This document shows positions 16,901-25,388 of a stretch of DNA of 31,802 bases, piece after piece. The position numbers and the translations under genes are program-made. How positions within the stretch are numbered: position 1 is the first letter of the stretch; every line of letters starts with the position of its first letter. Location: positions 1 through 31,802 of the forward strand of contig CAKURH010000041.1 in NCBI GenBank assembly GCA_934675625.1. Direction: 5' to 3'. The DNA is from an uncultured Kiritimatiellota bacterium. Its GTDB lineage: Bacteria; Verrucomicrobiota; Kiritimatiellia; RFP12; UBA1067. The notes under the pieces were generated by a model. The model was not told the DNA's origin, made no database searches, and was given only the letters and a program-made list of their open reading frames with translations.

Positions 16901-18112
16901 ATGACGACAGAAGCATCCACACGTCCCAAGCGCGTCCTCCTCGCCATCTCGACCGTCGGTGCCGACGGACGCGGCCGCATGTCCGGCATCTACCGTTGGC
17001 TAGGCGAAGGCCATGACTGGGAGGAAATCATCCTCCGCACGCGCGCCGACTTCACCGCCCGCGTCGTCCAGCGCGAAATCGACGCCGGACTGGACGGCGC
17101 CATCGTCAGCATCCCCTACGGACAGGACGCCGAAGACCTGCTCGTCCGCGCCGACCTGCCCCTCGCCGTCATGTCCTCGACGCTCGACCGCGCCATTCCG
17201 CGCGCACGCCCGAAGACCGTGCGCGCGTTCATCGACAACGAGGCCATCGGCCGCGAGGCGGGGCTGCATTTCCGCACGCTCGGGCGGTTCGCCGTCTACG
17301 CCTACGTGCACGACGCCCGCCGCAGCCGCTGGTCGGACGACCGCCTCGCCGGATTCGCCGCCGTCCACCCCGGCTGCCGCGCATTCTTCTGTCCGCGCGA
17401 AAGCGACGACACGATCGACCGTCTGCGGCGCGACGAGCTGTCGGCCTTTCTCCTTGCGCTGCCGCATCCGGCGGCCCTCTTCGCCGCCAACGACATCATC
17501 GCCGAGCAGGTTCTCGCGACCTGCCGCACGCTGGCCCTGCGCGTGCCGCACGACATCGCCGTGCTCGGCGTCGACAACGACACGGTCACGTGCGCCACGG
17601 CGCGGCCGTCGCTTTCCAGCATCGAGCCCGACTTCAACGAGTCAGGCTATCGCGCCGCCGCCATGCTGGACGCGCTCATGCACGGACGCAAGCCCCGCCG
17701 CTGGACGCGTCCGCCGGGCGTCGCGCAAGTCGTGTCGCGCGACTCGACCGCGCACCTCGCGCCCGCCGCCAAGCTCGTCAAGGACGCGCAGGACTACATC
17801 GAGGCGCACGCGCTCGTCGGCATTTCAGCCGCCGACGTCATCGAGCACCTGCACGTCTCGCGCTCGCTCGCGAACCTCCGGTTCCGCGAACTGACCGGAC
17901 AGTCCATCGGGCAACGCATCCTCGGCGTGCGGCTGGCGGAAGTCCAGCGGCTGCTCAAGACCACCGGCTGGCCTCTCGGCCGCATCGCACAGGCAGTCGG
18001 CTTCAGCGGCCCGGACACGCTCCGCAACCTGTTTCGCGCGCGCTACGGACACGGCCCGACGCATGGACGGGCGCAGACGTCCGCGACACGGCGCGGCGGC
18101 GGAATGGTATAA
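16901..18112 (+). CDS. XylR-type transcription regulator: LacI-like sugar-binding domain plus AraC HTH
   Basis: The product has 403 residues; E. coli XylR has 392. The N-terminus (about 10-285) is a periplasmic-binding-like sugar sensor: RVLLAIST, AGLDGAIVSIPYG, ALFAANDIIAEQVL, HDIAVLGVDNDTVTC. The C-terminus (about 305-390) holds two helix-turn-helices of AraC type: VIEHLHVSRSLANLRF and GRIAQAVGFSGPDTLRNLF. Such proteins bind a sugar and direct repeats next to the -35 region, usually activating uptake and degradation genes. It is divergent from the remnant at 16769 and lies about 1.4 kb from operon 2. It is the only regulator in the window, so it is the natural candidate for sites A, B and C. 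There is no Shine-Dalgarno. Confidence 0.9.
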   Translation: MTTEASTRPKRVLLAISTVGADGRGRMSGIYRWLGEGHDWEEIILRTRADFTARVVQREIDAGLDGAIVSIPYGQDAEDLLVRADLPLAVMSSTLDRAIPRARPKTVRAFIDNEAIGREAGLHFRTLGRFAVYAYVHDARRSRWSDDRLAGFAAVHPGCRAFFCPRESDDTIDRLRRDELSAFLLALPHPAALFAANDIIAEQVLATCRTLALRVPHDIAVLGVDNDTVTCATARPSLSSIEPDFNESGYRAAAMLDALMHGRKPRRWTRPPGVAQVVSRDSTAHLAPAAKLVKDAQDYIEAHALVGISAADVIEHLHVSRSLANLRFRELTGQSIGQRILGVRLAEVQRLLKTTGWPLGRIAQAVGFSGPDTLRNLFRARYGHGPTHGRAQTSATRRGGGMV

Positions 18113-18113
18113 T
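18108..18113 (+). promoter_or_regulatory. extended -10 of the ferredoxin-nitroreductase gene
   Basis: TGG TATAAT overlaps the last codon and stop of the regulator gene. The leader would be about 60 nt and ends in GAGGTGATTC before the ATG, a proper ribosome site. The gene can thus be transcribed separately from the regulator. Confidence 0.55.
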
Positions 18114-18179
18114 GTGCGGACGAGGCACGGCGGATTCGACTGCCGCGCCTTGGGGAAAACGGAGAAAGCGAGGTGATTC

Positions 18180-19004
18180 ATGAGCCTGTTTGAACTCAAC
18201 AAGACGAATTGCGTCCGCTGCGGCGCGTGTGTGCGCGACTGCGCGTTTGGCGCATTGAAGGCCGATGCGGATGGCTATCCGTTCATCAAGGACGAGAAGC
18301 GATGCATGCGCTGCCAGCACTGCTTCGCCGTCTGCCCGAAGGGCGCCATCACCTTCGACGGCTGTCGCGCCGCCGATTCGGTCGCGACGGCGGGACTGTC
18401 GCTGCCGTCGGCGAAAGCCGTCGAGAACTGGCTGCAGGTCCGACGCTCCGTCCGGCGGTTTCAGGAGGCCGATGTCGATTCGGCAACGCTCGACCGCATC
18501 CTCCGCCTGCTCGGCAACGTGCCGACCGGCTGCAACGCGCGCGCGCTCACGTTCATCTGCCACCCGACGCGCCAATCGACGGATGCCTTTCGCCAGCGCT
18601 TCATCCGCGCGGTGGAGGAGCATCGCGACGGCACGAAGCTGTTGCCGCGCTGGCTCGCGGTTCCGGCGATCAAGCTGCGGCAAGGCAAGGCGGACATCTT
18701 CTTCCGGGGCGCGCCGGGGCTGCTGATCATCACGTCCGACGAGACGGACAAGGCCGTGACGACGCCCCGCGAAGACCTTGCGGCGGCCTGCACCTACTTC
18801 GAGATGCTGGCCAACGCGCATGGCCTCGCCACCTGCTGGTGCGGATTCCTCCAGATGGTGCAGAAGGTCGTTCCCGAACTGCTCGAGAAGACATCAGGCA
18901 TCCGGCGGACGACGCCGTTCTGCGCCATGCTCTTCGGCCGTCCGGCTATCACGTATCCGCGCGGCGTCCAGCGCTCGGCCTACGCAAAGGTCGTCTACGC
19001 CTGA
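18180..19004 (+). CDS. nitroreductase with an N-terminal 2[4Fe-4S] ferredoxin domain
   Basis: The product has 274 residues. Two CxxCxxCxxxC clusters lie at residues 11-21 and 42-52, the bacterial 2[4Fe-4S] ferredoxin fold. They are followed by an FMN-dependent nitroreductase domain (about 80-274) starting NWLQVRRSVRRF, with the flavin-contact RRSVR at the usual place. Such fusions move electrons from low-potential carriers to flavin and are common in strict anaerobes. The physiological substrate is not known for most of them. The start has GAGGTG 5-6 nt upstream. The gene converges with the unknown gene at 19017, with only 12 bp between stops, so no room for a separate terminator is seen. Confidence 0.9.
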   Translation: MSLFELNKTNCVRCGACVRDCAFGALKADADGYPFIKDEKRCMRCQHCFAVCPKGAITFDGCRAADSVATAGLSLPSAKAVENWLQVRRSVRRFQEADVDSATLDRILRLLGNVPTGCNARALTFICHPTRQSTDAFRQRFIRAVEEHRDGTKLLPRWLAVPAIKLRQGKADIFFRGAPGLLIITSDETDKAVTTPREDLAAACTYFEMLANAHGLATCWCGFLQMVQKVVPELLEKTSGIRRTTPFCAMLFGRPAITYPRGVQRSAYAKVVYA

Positions 19005-19016
19005 CGGAGGGCCGCT

Positions 19017-20063
19017 TCACGTGATCGCCTTCACGGCCTTTTCGTCGAAGAAAACCTCGGTGCAGCAATCGACGTCGAACGTCGGCTGCATGCAGTAGGG
19101 GCCGCCGGACGTCAGCACGGGCGCCGCGCCCTTCAGCCGCGCAAGGACACGGAACTGCTTCGGCTCGACCTTGCGGATCGTCCGCTCGAACGCCGCCGTC
19201 GAGGTGCAGACCCAGTTGCGGACACGCGAGAGGACATCCCCAGGACGCACGAACTTGTCCAAATGATGCCACAGGTTGCCGTTGTACTCGAACGCATGCG
19301 GCTTCTTGTAGGTCGTCAGGAACTTCTCGTCCCCGTCGTCGTAGACCGGCCAGGCGTACAGCTGCCCGATCGCGATGCCCTGCCGCGCGAGACGCGCAAG
19401 CATGAACGCAAAGCGAACATCATCCTTGATGCTCCAGTTCTTGCGACGAGGGTCATCCTTGTGATAAAACCGAAAGCCGACATCGCCTTTGATCTGCTCG
19501 ATCCGCGTCGGAATCCACCATGCGTGATAGCGTTCGGCGAAGTCGATGGGCCGCCATTCCCGAAGGAAGAAGTCCTCGGCATCAATCCGGTCGCCGTCGG
19601 CGTCCTGCAAAAACGTGACCGCCTCCGAAAGCGTCCCGTTCGGAAGGACGTACGGCGGATTGGCCGCGTCCTTCATGACACACACATAGGACGGACGACC
19701 TTCCGCGTGGGTGCAAATCGTCGGATAGCCGTGTTCACGCAGCCATTTGGCGGGATTCTTGCCCAGCGGCGTCTGCTCGCCCCGTTGGCGCCGATAGCAT
19801 TGAACTACGCCATCGCCCAGGTCATACTGCTTCAGATAGGCTTCCGTCGCGCGCAGCGTCAGCTTCTCGCCCCGCTCGTCCCGGACGTACTGCAGAATGG
19901 AATCCGGCTCGCTCGCCGGACGGTTAAAGAGGTAGAACGAATCCCGAAATCCGTAGGGAAAGGCGTACATCCCGTAGCGGCAGGGCGGCAAGTGGTCGCT
20001 CTCGCCCGTGTTCCAGGTCGGGTGGTCGTACGCCTTGAGCACGCCATAGCGAATGAATTTCAT
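19017..20063 (-). CDS. uncharacterised protein, last gene of the ATPase region
   Basis: The product has 348 residues. The ATG at 20063 (MKFIRYGVLKAYD) is preferred to one five codons upstream because it overlaps the Sel1 gene stop as ATGA. I know no named function. The N-terminus has a pattern (RYGVLKA, PPCRYGMYAFPYGF, YLFN) I have seen in uncharacterised phage and gut-bacterial proteins. The middle is rich in aromatic and charged residues, and EYNGNLWHHLDKFV near residue 270 is the most striking motif. It has no signal peptide or membrane helix, so it should be cytoplasmic. A modifying enzyme or an effector are both possible. Confidence 0.65.
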   Translation of the reverse strand: MKFIRYGVLKAYDHPTWNTGESDHLPPCRYGMYAFPYGFRDSFYLFNRPASEPDSILQYVRDERGEKLTLRATEAYLKQYDLGDGVVQCYRRQRGEQTPLGKNPAKWLREHGYPTICTHAEGRPSYVCVMKDAANPPYVLPNGTLSEAVTFLQDADGDRIDAEDFFLREWRPIDFAERYHAWWIPTRIEQIKGDVGFRFYHKDDPRRKNWSIKDDVRFAFMLARLARQGIAIGQLYAWPVYDDGDEKFLTTYKKPHAFEYNGNLWHHLDKFVRPGDVLSRVRNWVCTSTAAFERTIRKVEPKQFRVLARLKGAAPVLTSGGPYCMQPTFDVDCCTEVFFDEKAVKAIT

Positions 20064-20992
20064 TGAATCGGACTCCATTCGTAGTTGAGCGGCGGCACGT
20101 CAACCGGCAGACAGGTCGGCGTTCGACCACAGAGGCCATGCTTCTCCTCGTCGAGGATGAAATAATAAAGTTTCGCCGCATCGTCGTCACCCCCAACTTC
20201 CGCCGCATGCGCGAGCAGCTTCTTCGCACGCGCCACATCTCGCGGCGTTCCCTTACCGCAATAAAGCCACATGCCGACAATCTTCTCCACTTCGGGATCG
20301 TGATAATCTTCGCCCAAGGCCTCCTGATACCAGTGAAACGCCGCCGTAAGGTCGCCACGCCGCTCATATTCACCGGCGATGGCCAGCCAATCCGTCGGAA
20401 AGACACCATCGCTGCCCTGAACGCCAAGGATGTACCAACGGACAGCCTCGTCTTCGTCCTTCGCCGTGCCCACGCCGTAGTGGTAGCAGCACGCGATGTC
20501 GCTCGCGAGGCGGTACCTAAAAGAGCCGTTTGATTCTACAGCCTCGCGCAACAGGCGCGCCAACCCTCCCGACTCGTCCTTCGGAACGCCAAACGCCCCG
20601 TGCAGCATCCAACGCGCGTAGTCCAAGCGCGCCTGATACCAGCCTGTGGCACGGCGCACCCAGTCCACGCCCGCTGCCACGTCCTGAGGGACGTACACGC
20701 CTTTCCGCAGCCAGTCCCCCCATTTGTACATCTCTTTGGGATCGCCCGTCTTGGCAAGTTCACGTTGACGCGCGACCAGGCGATGCTCCCAATAGTCCGC
20801 GCGTTCCATGTCACGGGCCAGGCCAAGTCGACCGCTACGATAACGGAGAAGAAGTTTGCTCATCGCCCCGATGTCGCCGGCCTCCGCGCGCGCGATGTCG
20901 CCTTTCCAGTCCACAAGCCACCGCTGATGGATCTCCTTGAGGCGTCTGTCAATCTCTTCCACCGACGGCTCATCCTGTTCATCTTCTTCCAT
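20060..20992 (-). CDS. Sel1-like / TPR-type repeat protein
   Basis: The product has 310 residues. Three ATGs stand in tandem (20998, 20995, 20992); the third has the best spacing, with GGAGG 7 nt upstream. The protein is acidic at its start, lacks a signal peptide, and consists of helical repeats with the Sel1 signature: ARWMLHGAFGVPKDESGG, YHYGVGTAKDEDEAVRWY, WLYCGKGTPRDVARAKKL. Sel1 repeats bind proteins and often serve as scaffolds in signalling or envelope complexes. It is coupled to the next gene by a four-base overlap. A 150-bp gap separates it from the gene upstream, so it may have its own promoter. Confidence 0.8.
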   Translation of the reverse strand: MEEDEQDEPSVEEIDRRLKEIHQRWLVDWKGDIARAEAGDIGAMSKLLLRYRSGRLGLARDMERADYWEHRLVARQRELAKTGDPKEMYKWGDWLRKGVYVPQDVAAGVDWVRRATGWYQARLDYARWMLHGAFGVPKDESGGLARLLREAVESNGSFRYRLASDIACCYHYGVGTAKDEDEAVRWYILGVQGSDGVFPTDWLAIAGEYERRGDLTAAFHWYQEALGEDYHDPEVEKIVGMWLYCGKGTPRDVARAKKLLAHAAEVGGDDDAAKLYYFILDEEKHGLCGRTPTCLPVDVPPLNYEWSPIQ

Positions 20993-20998
20993 CATCAT

Positions 20999-21142
20999 TC
21001 CTCCAATCTGTTTGTCTTGATGACCCTATAGGCCATCAGAAAAGAACGTTCTGACAACAGATTATTCTTAGTCTCGGGCTATCTCACACGGAGAGACGGA
21101 GGCACGGAGAGGCCGGCACCGCCGTGCGCCTTCGCTACTGAT
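20999..21142. other. intergenic gap with a 10-bp palindrome and a short degenerate repeat
   Basis: It contains the perfect palindrome AGAACGTTCT (21043-21052) about 50 bp before the Sel1 gene start, with TTGTCA next to it, so it could hold a regulated promoter. An imperfect 16-bp repeat starting CACGGAGAG occurs twice at 21087-21118. I see no gene or terminator here. Confidence 0.4.
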
Positions 21143-21574
21143 TCACCACCTGTGCGGGGGTGGCATTGCCGGAACTGCAATGACATGAGCCGGATGCCTT
21201 GGCGGCGGAGCATAGACTGCCGGGACAATCACGAGTTCAAGGCCATCATACATTTGCGGCTGTGCCACGACCAGAGTCGGCGTGGGGGCCGTGGGCGTCA
21301 CGACGACGGGCGCAGCGACGGCAACGGGGACCTGCGCATTCACGATAACGGGCTGCGGCTTGTTGATCACATGGTCAATGAGTCCGATCGTCGCCCCGAC
21401 GGCATGAAGAATGCCGCCGACCTTATCGGGCTTGTCGCGGCCACGATCAGCCGGACGATGCTCGCGCGGCGGTGGCGGCGGACGGTCAAATGCCCGCCCA
21501 CACCGTGGCGGCGGCTGGGCGAACGCCTGTGCGGCACACGCGAGAATGAGAATGATCAGCGGAATTGTTTTCAT
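21143..21574 (-). CDS. small exported proline-rich protein
   Basis: The product has 143 residues with a clear signal peptide (MKTIPLIILILACAAQAFA). The mature part begins with a basic, Pro-rich stretch (FDRPPPPPREHRP), then a short glycine-containing hydrophobic segment (VGGILHAVGATIGLIDHVI), a Pro/Val/Thr-rich region, and ends MPPPHRW. The central segment could be a membrane insertion or glycine-zipper-like element. The ATG has AAAGGAG five bases upstream and overlaps the previous stop as ATGA. The function is unknown. An envelope-spanning linker or a minor structural part of the ATPase system fits the composition and location. Confidence 0.7.
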   Translation of the reverse strand: MKTIPLIILILACAAQAFAQPPPRCGRAFDRPPPPPREHRPADRGRDKPDKVGGILHAVGATIGLIDHVINKPQPVIVNAQVPVAVAAPVVVTPTAPTPTLVVAQPQMYDGLELVIVPAVYAPPPRHPAHVIAVPAMPPPHRW

Positions 21575-21975
21575 GTGTTCTCCTTTCGTGGATCTGTAAA
21601 GTTCAATGCCGCCCTGTAAATGGCCTGCTCTTCAACACAATTTTTCCATGCCTTTTCAAGGTCTTGCGCCTTCAGCATCGACGTGATGTCATTTGGATCC
21701 TGGTTCAAGGCCGCCTCCTTGTAAGCCGCCAGTTTCTCCTGAACCACATCTGGATTGCAGGCTTCGTATCGTGCAATCAGTTCCTTTTCCAGAATAGAGT
21801 CCGCCAAGTAACGGCACAATTTCTGGTTCGGCTCTCCTGTGTAGATGTCATTTGAAATCCTTGCCGACTCCAATTTCGCCGCCTTGTCAAACTCTTCCGG
21901 CGTCTTTGCGTCAATGGATCGAATCGGCTGTTCCGACTCAATGTGGACTCGATCTCCTGGTTCAAGTTCCATCAT
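21571..21975 (-). CDS. small soluble helical protein with a PEEFDK module (paralogue of the next gene's N-terminus)
   Basis: The product has 134 residues, predicted mostly helical, with no signal. Residues about 24-50 (KTPEEFDKAAKLESARIS, then NDIYTG) closely match residues about 25-50 of the gene at 21986 (KSPEEFDKLCEAEREKII, then DDIKSG). The rest resembles, less strongly, the 129-residue protein at 22930. The second ATG (21972) has slightly better spacing to GGAGG than the first. The gene lies 10 bp after 21986 and overlaps the next gene by four bases. No named family was recognised. A small adaptor or chaperone-like role is only a guess from size and position. Confidence 0.7.
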   Translation of the reverse strand: MMELEPGDRVHIESEQPIRSIDAKTPEEFDKAAKLESARISNDIYTGEPNQKLCRYLADSILEKELIARYEACNPDVVQEKLAAYKEAALNQDPNDITSMLKAQDLEKAWKNCVEEQAIYRAALNFTDPRKENT

Positions 21976-21985
21976 GTGCCTCCTT

Positions 21986-22933
21986 TCAGCGGCCTCCTCG
22001 TCTTGAATTCATGTATGCCTCAAACCAATTGCGGTTTTTTGTGTCAGCATCCTCTTCATTTTCCTGCCGCATCAACTCATCGTAATCATCAGTGTAGTCT
22101 GCCACATGCCCCTGCGAAACAAGCCATTCCCGTGCTTTATCTGCATCTTCATTTATCGCGCCTAAATCTGCCTTTGACTCTTTCAACACTTTAAACCCTT
22201 CATCAATGCTACTTGCGGTCGTAATGTCATCCATATACTCTTTGAGCCTATTTCCATATTTCACTTCGCGTGCAGCTTCAAGGTCAGCGAACTCATTATG
22301 TCCTATTTCATTCTTATATTTAGAAAAATCAGACTTTTTCAAGTCAATTGTTTCCATGCCTGGCGGCAACTTTATTTCAATGCCATCTATCGATGTGACA
22401 TGTTCACGTTCAGTTGTCGTCTCATTATCATCCGGCTCTTCGGGATCTGATTCCGTCACGACTTCATCGTCTGCAAGGTCATCGACCTCTTCCGCAGCTT
22501 CGGTCTCGTCTGGCTTCGATTCGCTCGACTCGTCCAAATCTGCATTCTGTCGTTCTGAAGCCTCATCATAGATTTCCCGAAGGTAGGCCGCGTTCCCGAA
22601 GTCCTCCTTGGCATTCGCAATCGCCTCCGTGCGCTCTTCGTCCGACCATTCCCTATGCTCGCCGAAAACCGCGTCACGATACTTGTCTTGCGCCGCGTTC
22701 ACATCGCCAAATTCATCGCGCCTCTCCTTAATCTCATCTGACGACAACTTGTCTGCCACGTCATCGATCTTTTCCTGATCGCCCTCTTTCCCGCTCTTGA
22801 TGTCGTCAATGATCTTTTCCCGTTCAGCCTCGCAGAGCTTGTCAAACTCTTCCGGCGACTTGGCATCTTCGGGCGACGGCGTTTCCGTCACTTCGGACGC
22901 TTCCGGTTCTTCAACCTTGTCAATGTCGCTCAT
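21986..22933 (-). CDS. acidic, low-complexity soluble protein with a PEEFDK module
   Basis: The product has 315 residues and starts MSDIDKVEEPEASEV. It is strongly acidic, with about 55 residues of almost pure Glu, Asp, Ser and Thr in the middle (about 125-180), which should be disordered. The PEEFDK module lies near residues 25-50. Further helices around 60-120 and 200-315 contain KYKNEIGHNEFADLEAA and WLVSQGHVADYTDDYDEL. It has no signal or membrane segment. Its ATG overlaps the previous stop as ATGA. The base composition is noticeably more AT-rich than the rest of the window, consistent with separate acquisition. The function is unknown. Confidence 0.7.
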   Translation of the reverse strand: MSDIDKVEEPEASEVTETPSPEDAKSPEEFDKLCEAEREKIIDDIKSGKEGDQEKIDDVADKLSSDEIKERRDEFGDVNAAQDKYRDAVFGEHREWSDEERTEAIANAKEDFGNAAYLREIYDEASERQNADLDESSESKPDETEAAEEVDDLADDEVVTESDPEEPDDNETTTEREHVTSIDGIEIKLPPGMETIDLKKSDFSKYKNEIGHNEFADLEAAREVKYGNRLKEYMDDITTASSIDEGFKVLKESKADLGAINEDADKAREWLVSQGHVADYTDDYDELMRQENEEDADTKNRNWFEAYMNSRRGGR

Positions 22934-23319
22934 GATTCCATTTCTCCGTTTCGACGTTTCGCCGCATCCAGCACGGCCTTTTGAACAGTCAGCAGTTCCA
23001 GTCTCGCCTTCTGTTCCAGCAGTGCCTCCCGATTGCCGCCCGACAGCGCATCGTGGCAGCCTCGACGGGCAGACAGAATCTGCCAATCCAAGTCCCTCTC
23101 CGCAAAGTCCAACTGCTCCGCATCGTAATTGTCGCAGAGCCCATCGACCTTCTTTTGCAGGATCGGATTACATTCAACGTTTTGCGCAACCGCCATTTCA
23201 TAATTCGCATATGCCCAGTTGAAGTCCGCAAACGTCTCGACTTTCGAGACGTCCAGCTCACGAACCTCCTGCGTCGTGCGCGGAAGATCGGTCTCGCCAA
23301 AGTTGCAGAGCATCGCCAT
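22930..23319 (-). CDS. small soluble helical protein of unknown function
   Basis: The product has 129 residues, starting MAMLCNFGETDLP. The start at 23319 shares one base with the stop of the 689-residue gene (TGATG), the kind of coupling seen along this operon. The protein is helical and charged (VETFADFNWAYANYEMAV, KKVDGLCDNYDAEQL). Its layout, including an FADF/EEFD element and a late VQKAVLDAA, resembles the 134-residue protein at 21571, so the two could be distant paralogues. It has no signal peptide or named domain. Confidence 0.65.
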   Translation of the reverse strand: MAMLCNFGETDLPRTTQEVRELDVSKVETFADFNWAYANYEMAVAQNVECNPILQKKVDGLCDNYDAEQLDFAERDLDWQILSARRGCHDALSGGNREALLEQKARLELLTVQKAVLDAAKRRNGEMES

Positions 23320-25388
23320 CAGGCAATCTCCTCCCAAACGGCCTGCGCCGACATGAACAGATTCCAGACAAACAGCACGAACATGACGGCACGATGCATC
23401 GGGAATCGCTTCCCAAAATAAACGACATACGAGAGCAAGGGGAAAAGATAAACCGGCACCGTCCAGAGGGACAGTCCGTAGATGAACCACGCAAGAAACG
23501 CATTACACGCCGTGCCGGCCACCATCAGCTTCAGAAAAACATCAGAATAGTTTACCAAGACCTTGCACGTCACCGTGCGCGGCGGAAGCGAGCCATCGAC
23601 CGGCGCAAGCGCAAACGACTTGTCCCCCGCCGAAGCATACATGATCCGATGCACTTTTTCCTTGTCGTCCCACGGCTCGATCTTGAGCCCGTCAACAGCC
23701 ACCCGCGACTCCCACAGCGGTTCGGACGGCCCCTCCAGCCACGCCTGAAGCGTAAACTCGTCACCGGGAAAACACTCGAAATGCGCATCTCCGTTCTTGT
23801 CGTATTTGATCGCAAACGGCGGATGCCCCTTCTTCGGCACGCTTTTGATCTCATACCGCAACGAGGTTGCCACATCACGAGCCGTGACTTTGAGCCTTTG
23901 GGACGCGCACCGCCCATTGGCATACGAAACTTCAACGTCAAAGCAACCGGACTTCTCCGCCTCGATGCGAATCTCATTCCCCTGTGTCGCGATTTTCAGT
24001 TCGTCGGAGGCCTTGATCTGAAAATCATCTGCGTCCTTTGGCGTGAGCCTCAAATCGTATTTGTTCGAGGCGCAGACCGTCAGAGAAAATTCCTCGTGCG
24101 TCTTCACGCGATACGCATTCTCGCCTGTTGCCTCGGCTGTTGTCTTCAGATCAAAATCAGTTGTCAGTCCATGATTCAGGATAACGACCTGATGTTCGTG
24201 CTGACCGACGGAAACCTGTTCGCAACGACCATCTTCACACGACATGAACACGCATTCTGTCCGCCATTCAGAAGGCCAAGCCTCTTCGCGCGAGGAGACG
24301 TTATGTACGATACGGACGGGCGTCAGGCTGTTCGTCCGTAACAGCAGCTCCGTTTCGCAATCGGAAACATCCGTGACCGTTGGCTGATACCCCGTGACGG
24401 ACACGCAAGGCAATCCCCCGGCCCGTCGACTGGCGTGATGCACACGGATCCGAAGCTCATCATCGACGACAACCTTTTGCGGACACTCCACAACCGTAAA
24501 CGGAAAGACGCGCCCCAAGCGCAGCCACTCGACACTTATTGACGAACGCGGCATTTCTGCACAAAGCCGAGCAAAGGCCGGGGCCAGCAATTGGCTCTTC
24601 ACGTAGGCGCAAAGGGTCGCGAGGAGTGAATCCGGTCGACTGAAACGCCAGCAATACGCGACATTCTCCAAGGCGCGCGACAATCGACTCCCAGGTGCCG
24701 AGAAATCGCCGCCCAAGGGATTCAGCGCATCATCCATCGGGAAGTCTGGATCCCATACGAAGGCCAGCCCCTGTTCAGGCGACACATCGGCCGTTGCATC
24801 CGGCGTCACCAACAAAATCTTCAGGTCTGCATTTTCTTCCGAGCCGAGCCCCACGACCTGAAACGTCACGTCAAATACACCATGTCCGTCAATCCGCCGC
24901 CTGATGTCTTCGACAAGAAACCTTGTCCCCTCGAAATCGGATTCAATCAGGACTTTCAACGGCATCGGGCGAATCTCCGAGCCATTTCCGACCATCTGCC
25001 GAAACGTCTCCATCCGTTCGTCCAACGACGTCTTGTCAATCAGGAGCGGTGCGCAACCGACAAACGGCTTGCACGTGCAATACCTGATGCGTTTCCAGTC
25101 GTTCATAAAACGGAAGATCGCCGCGAAGAAGAGACGGGCGAATTCGCTTCCGTGGACATACAGGACTTTTTCCTCTCCCGCCTTGTCCGTTTCAAGATAG
25201 CGGAACTCATGATCCCAAGTTTCCGCATAGTTCTGCGCGAGCAGAGGCTGAGCCATTTTCTCAATCCAGAAATCGGCATCAACATCTGTCGCGGCGCAAG
25301 CATCGTCCTTGAAGAGACGCGCCCGCAAATTCGGGCAAATCGCATACTCGTTGACAAAGAGATGATAACTGGTTTGCATCTTCATCAT
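23319..25388 (-). CDS. large protein with beta-rich middle and three C-terminal membrane helices
   Basis: The product has 689 residues. The start at 25388 (MMKMQTSYHLFVNEY) overlaps the ATPase stop as ATGA. The N-terminal 260 residues are mixed alpha/beta with no signal peptide; RMETFRQMVGNGSEIRPMPL and ADLKILLVTPD are the clearest stretches, not a family I can name. Residues about 330-600 are beta-strands with Ig-like spacing. The last 75 hold three hydrophobic helices (LMVAGTACNAFLAWFIYGL, VPVYLFPLLSYVVYF, AVMFVLFVWNLFMSAQAVW), so it is tail-anchored in the inner membrane with the bulk probably cytoplasmic. Placed next to the ATPase, it may be its membrane partner. Confidence 0.65.
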   Translation of the reverse strand: MMKMQTSYHLFVNEYAICPNLRARLFKDDACAATDVDADFWIEKMAQPLLAQNYAETWDHEFRYLETDKAGEEKVLYVHGSEFARLFFAAIFRFMNDWKRIRYCTCKPFVGCAPLLIDKTSLDERMETFRQMVGNGSEIRPMPLKVLIESDFEGTRFLVEDIRRRIDGHGVFDVTFQVVGLGSEENADLKILLVTPDATADVSPEQGLAFVWDPDFPMDDALNPLGGDFSAPGSRLSRALENVAYCWRFSRPDSLLATLCAYVKSQLLAPAFARLCAEMPRSSISVEWLRLGRVFPFTVVECPQKVVVDDELRIRVHHASRRAGGLPCVSVTGYQPTVTDVSDCETELLLRTNSLTPVRIVHNVSSREEAWPSEWRTECVFMSCEDGRCEQVSVGQHEHQVVILNHGLTTDFDLKTTAEATGENAYRVKTHEEFSLTVCASNKYDLRLTPKDADDFQIKASDELKIATQGNEIRIEAEKSGCFDVEVSYANGRCASQRLKVTARDVATSLRYEIKSVPKKGHPPFAIKYDKNGDAHFECFPGDEFTLQAWLEGPSEPLWESRVAVDGLKIEPWDDKEKVHRIMYASAGDKSFALAPVDGSLPPRTVTCKVLVNYSDVFLKLMVAGTACNAFLAWFIYGLSLWTVPVYLFPLLSYVVYFGKRFPMHRAVMFVLFVWNLFMSAQAVWEEIA

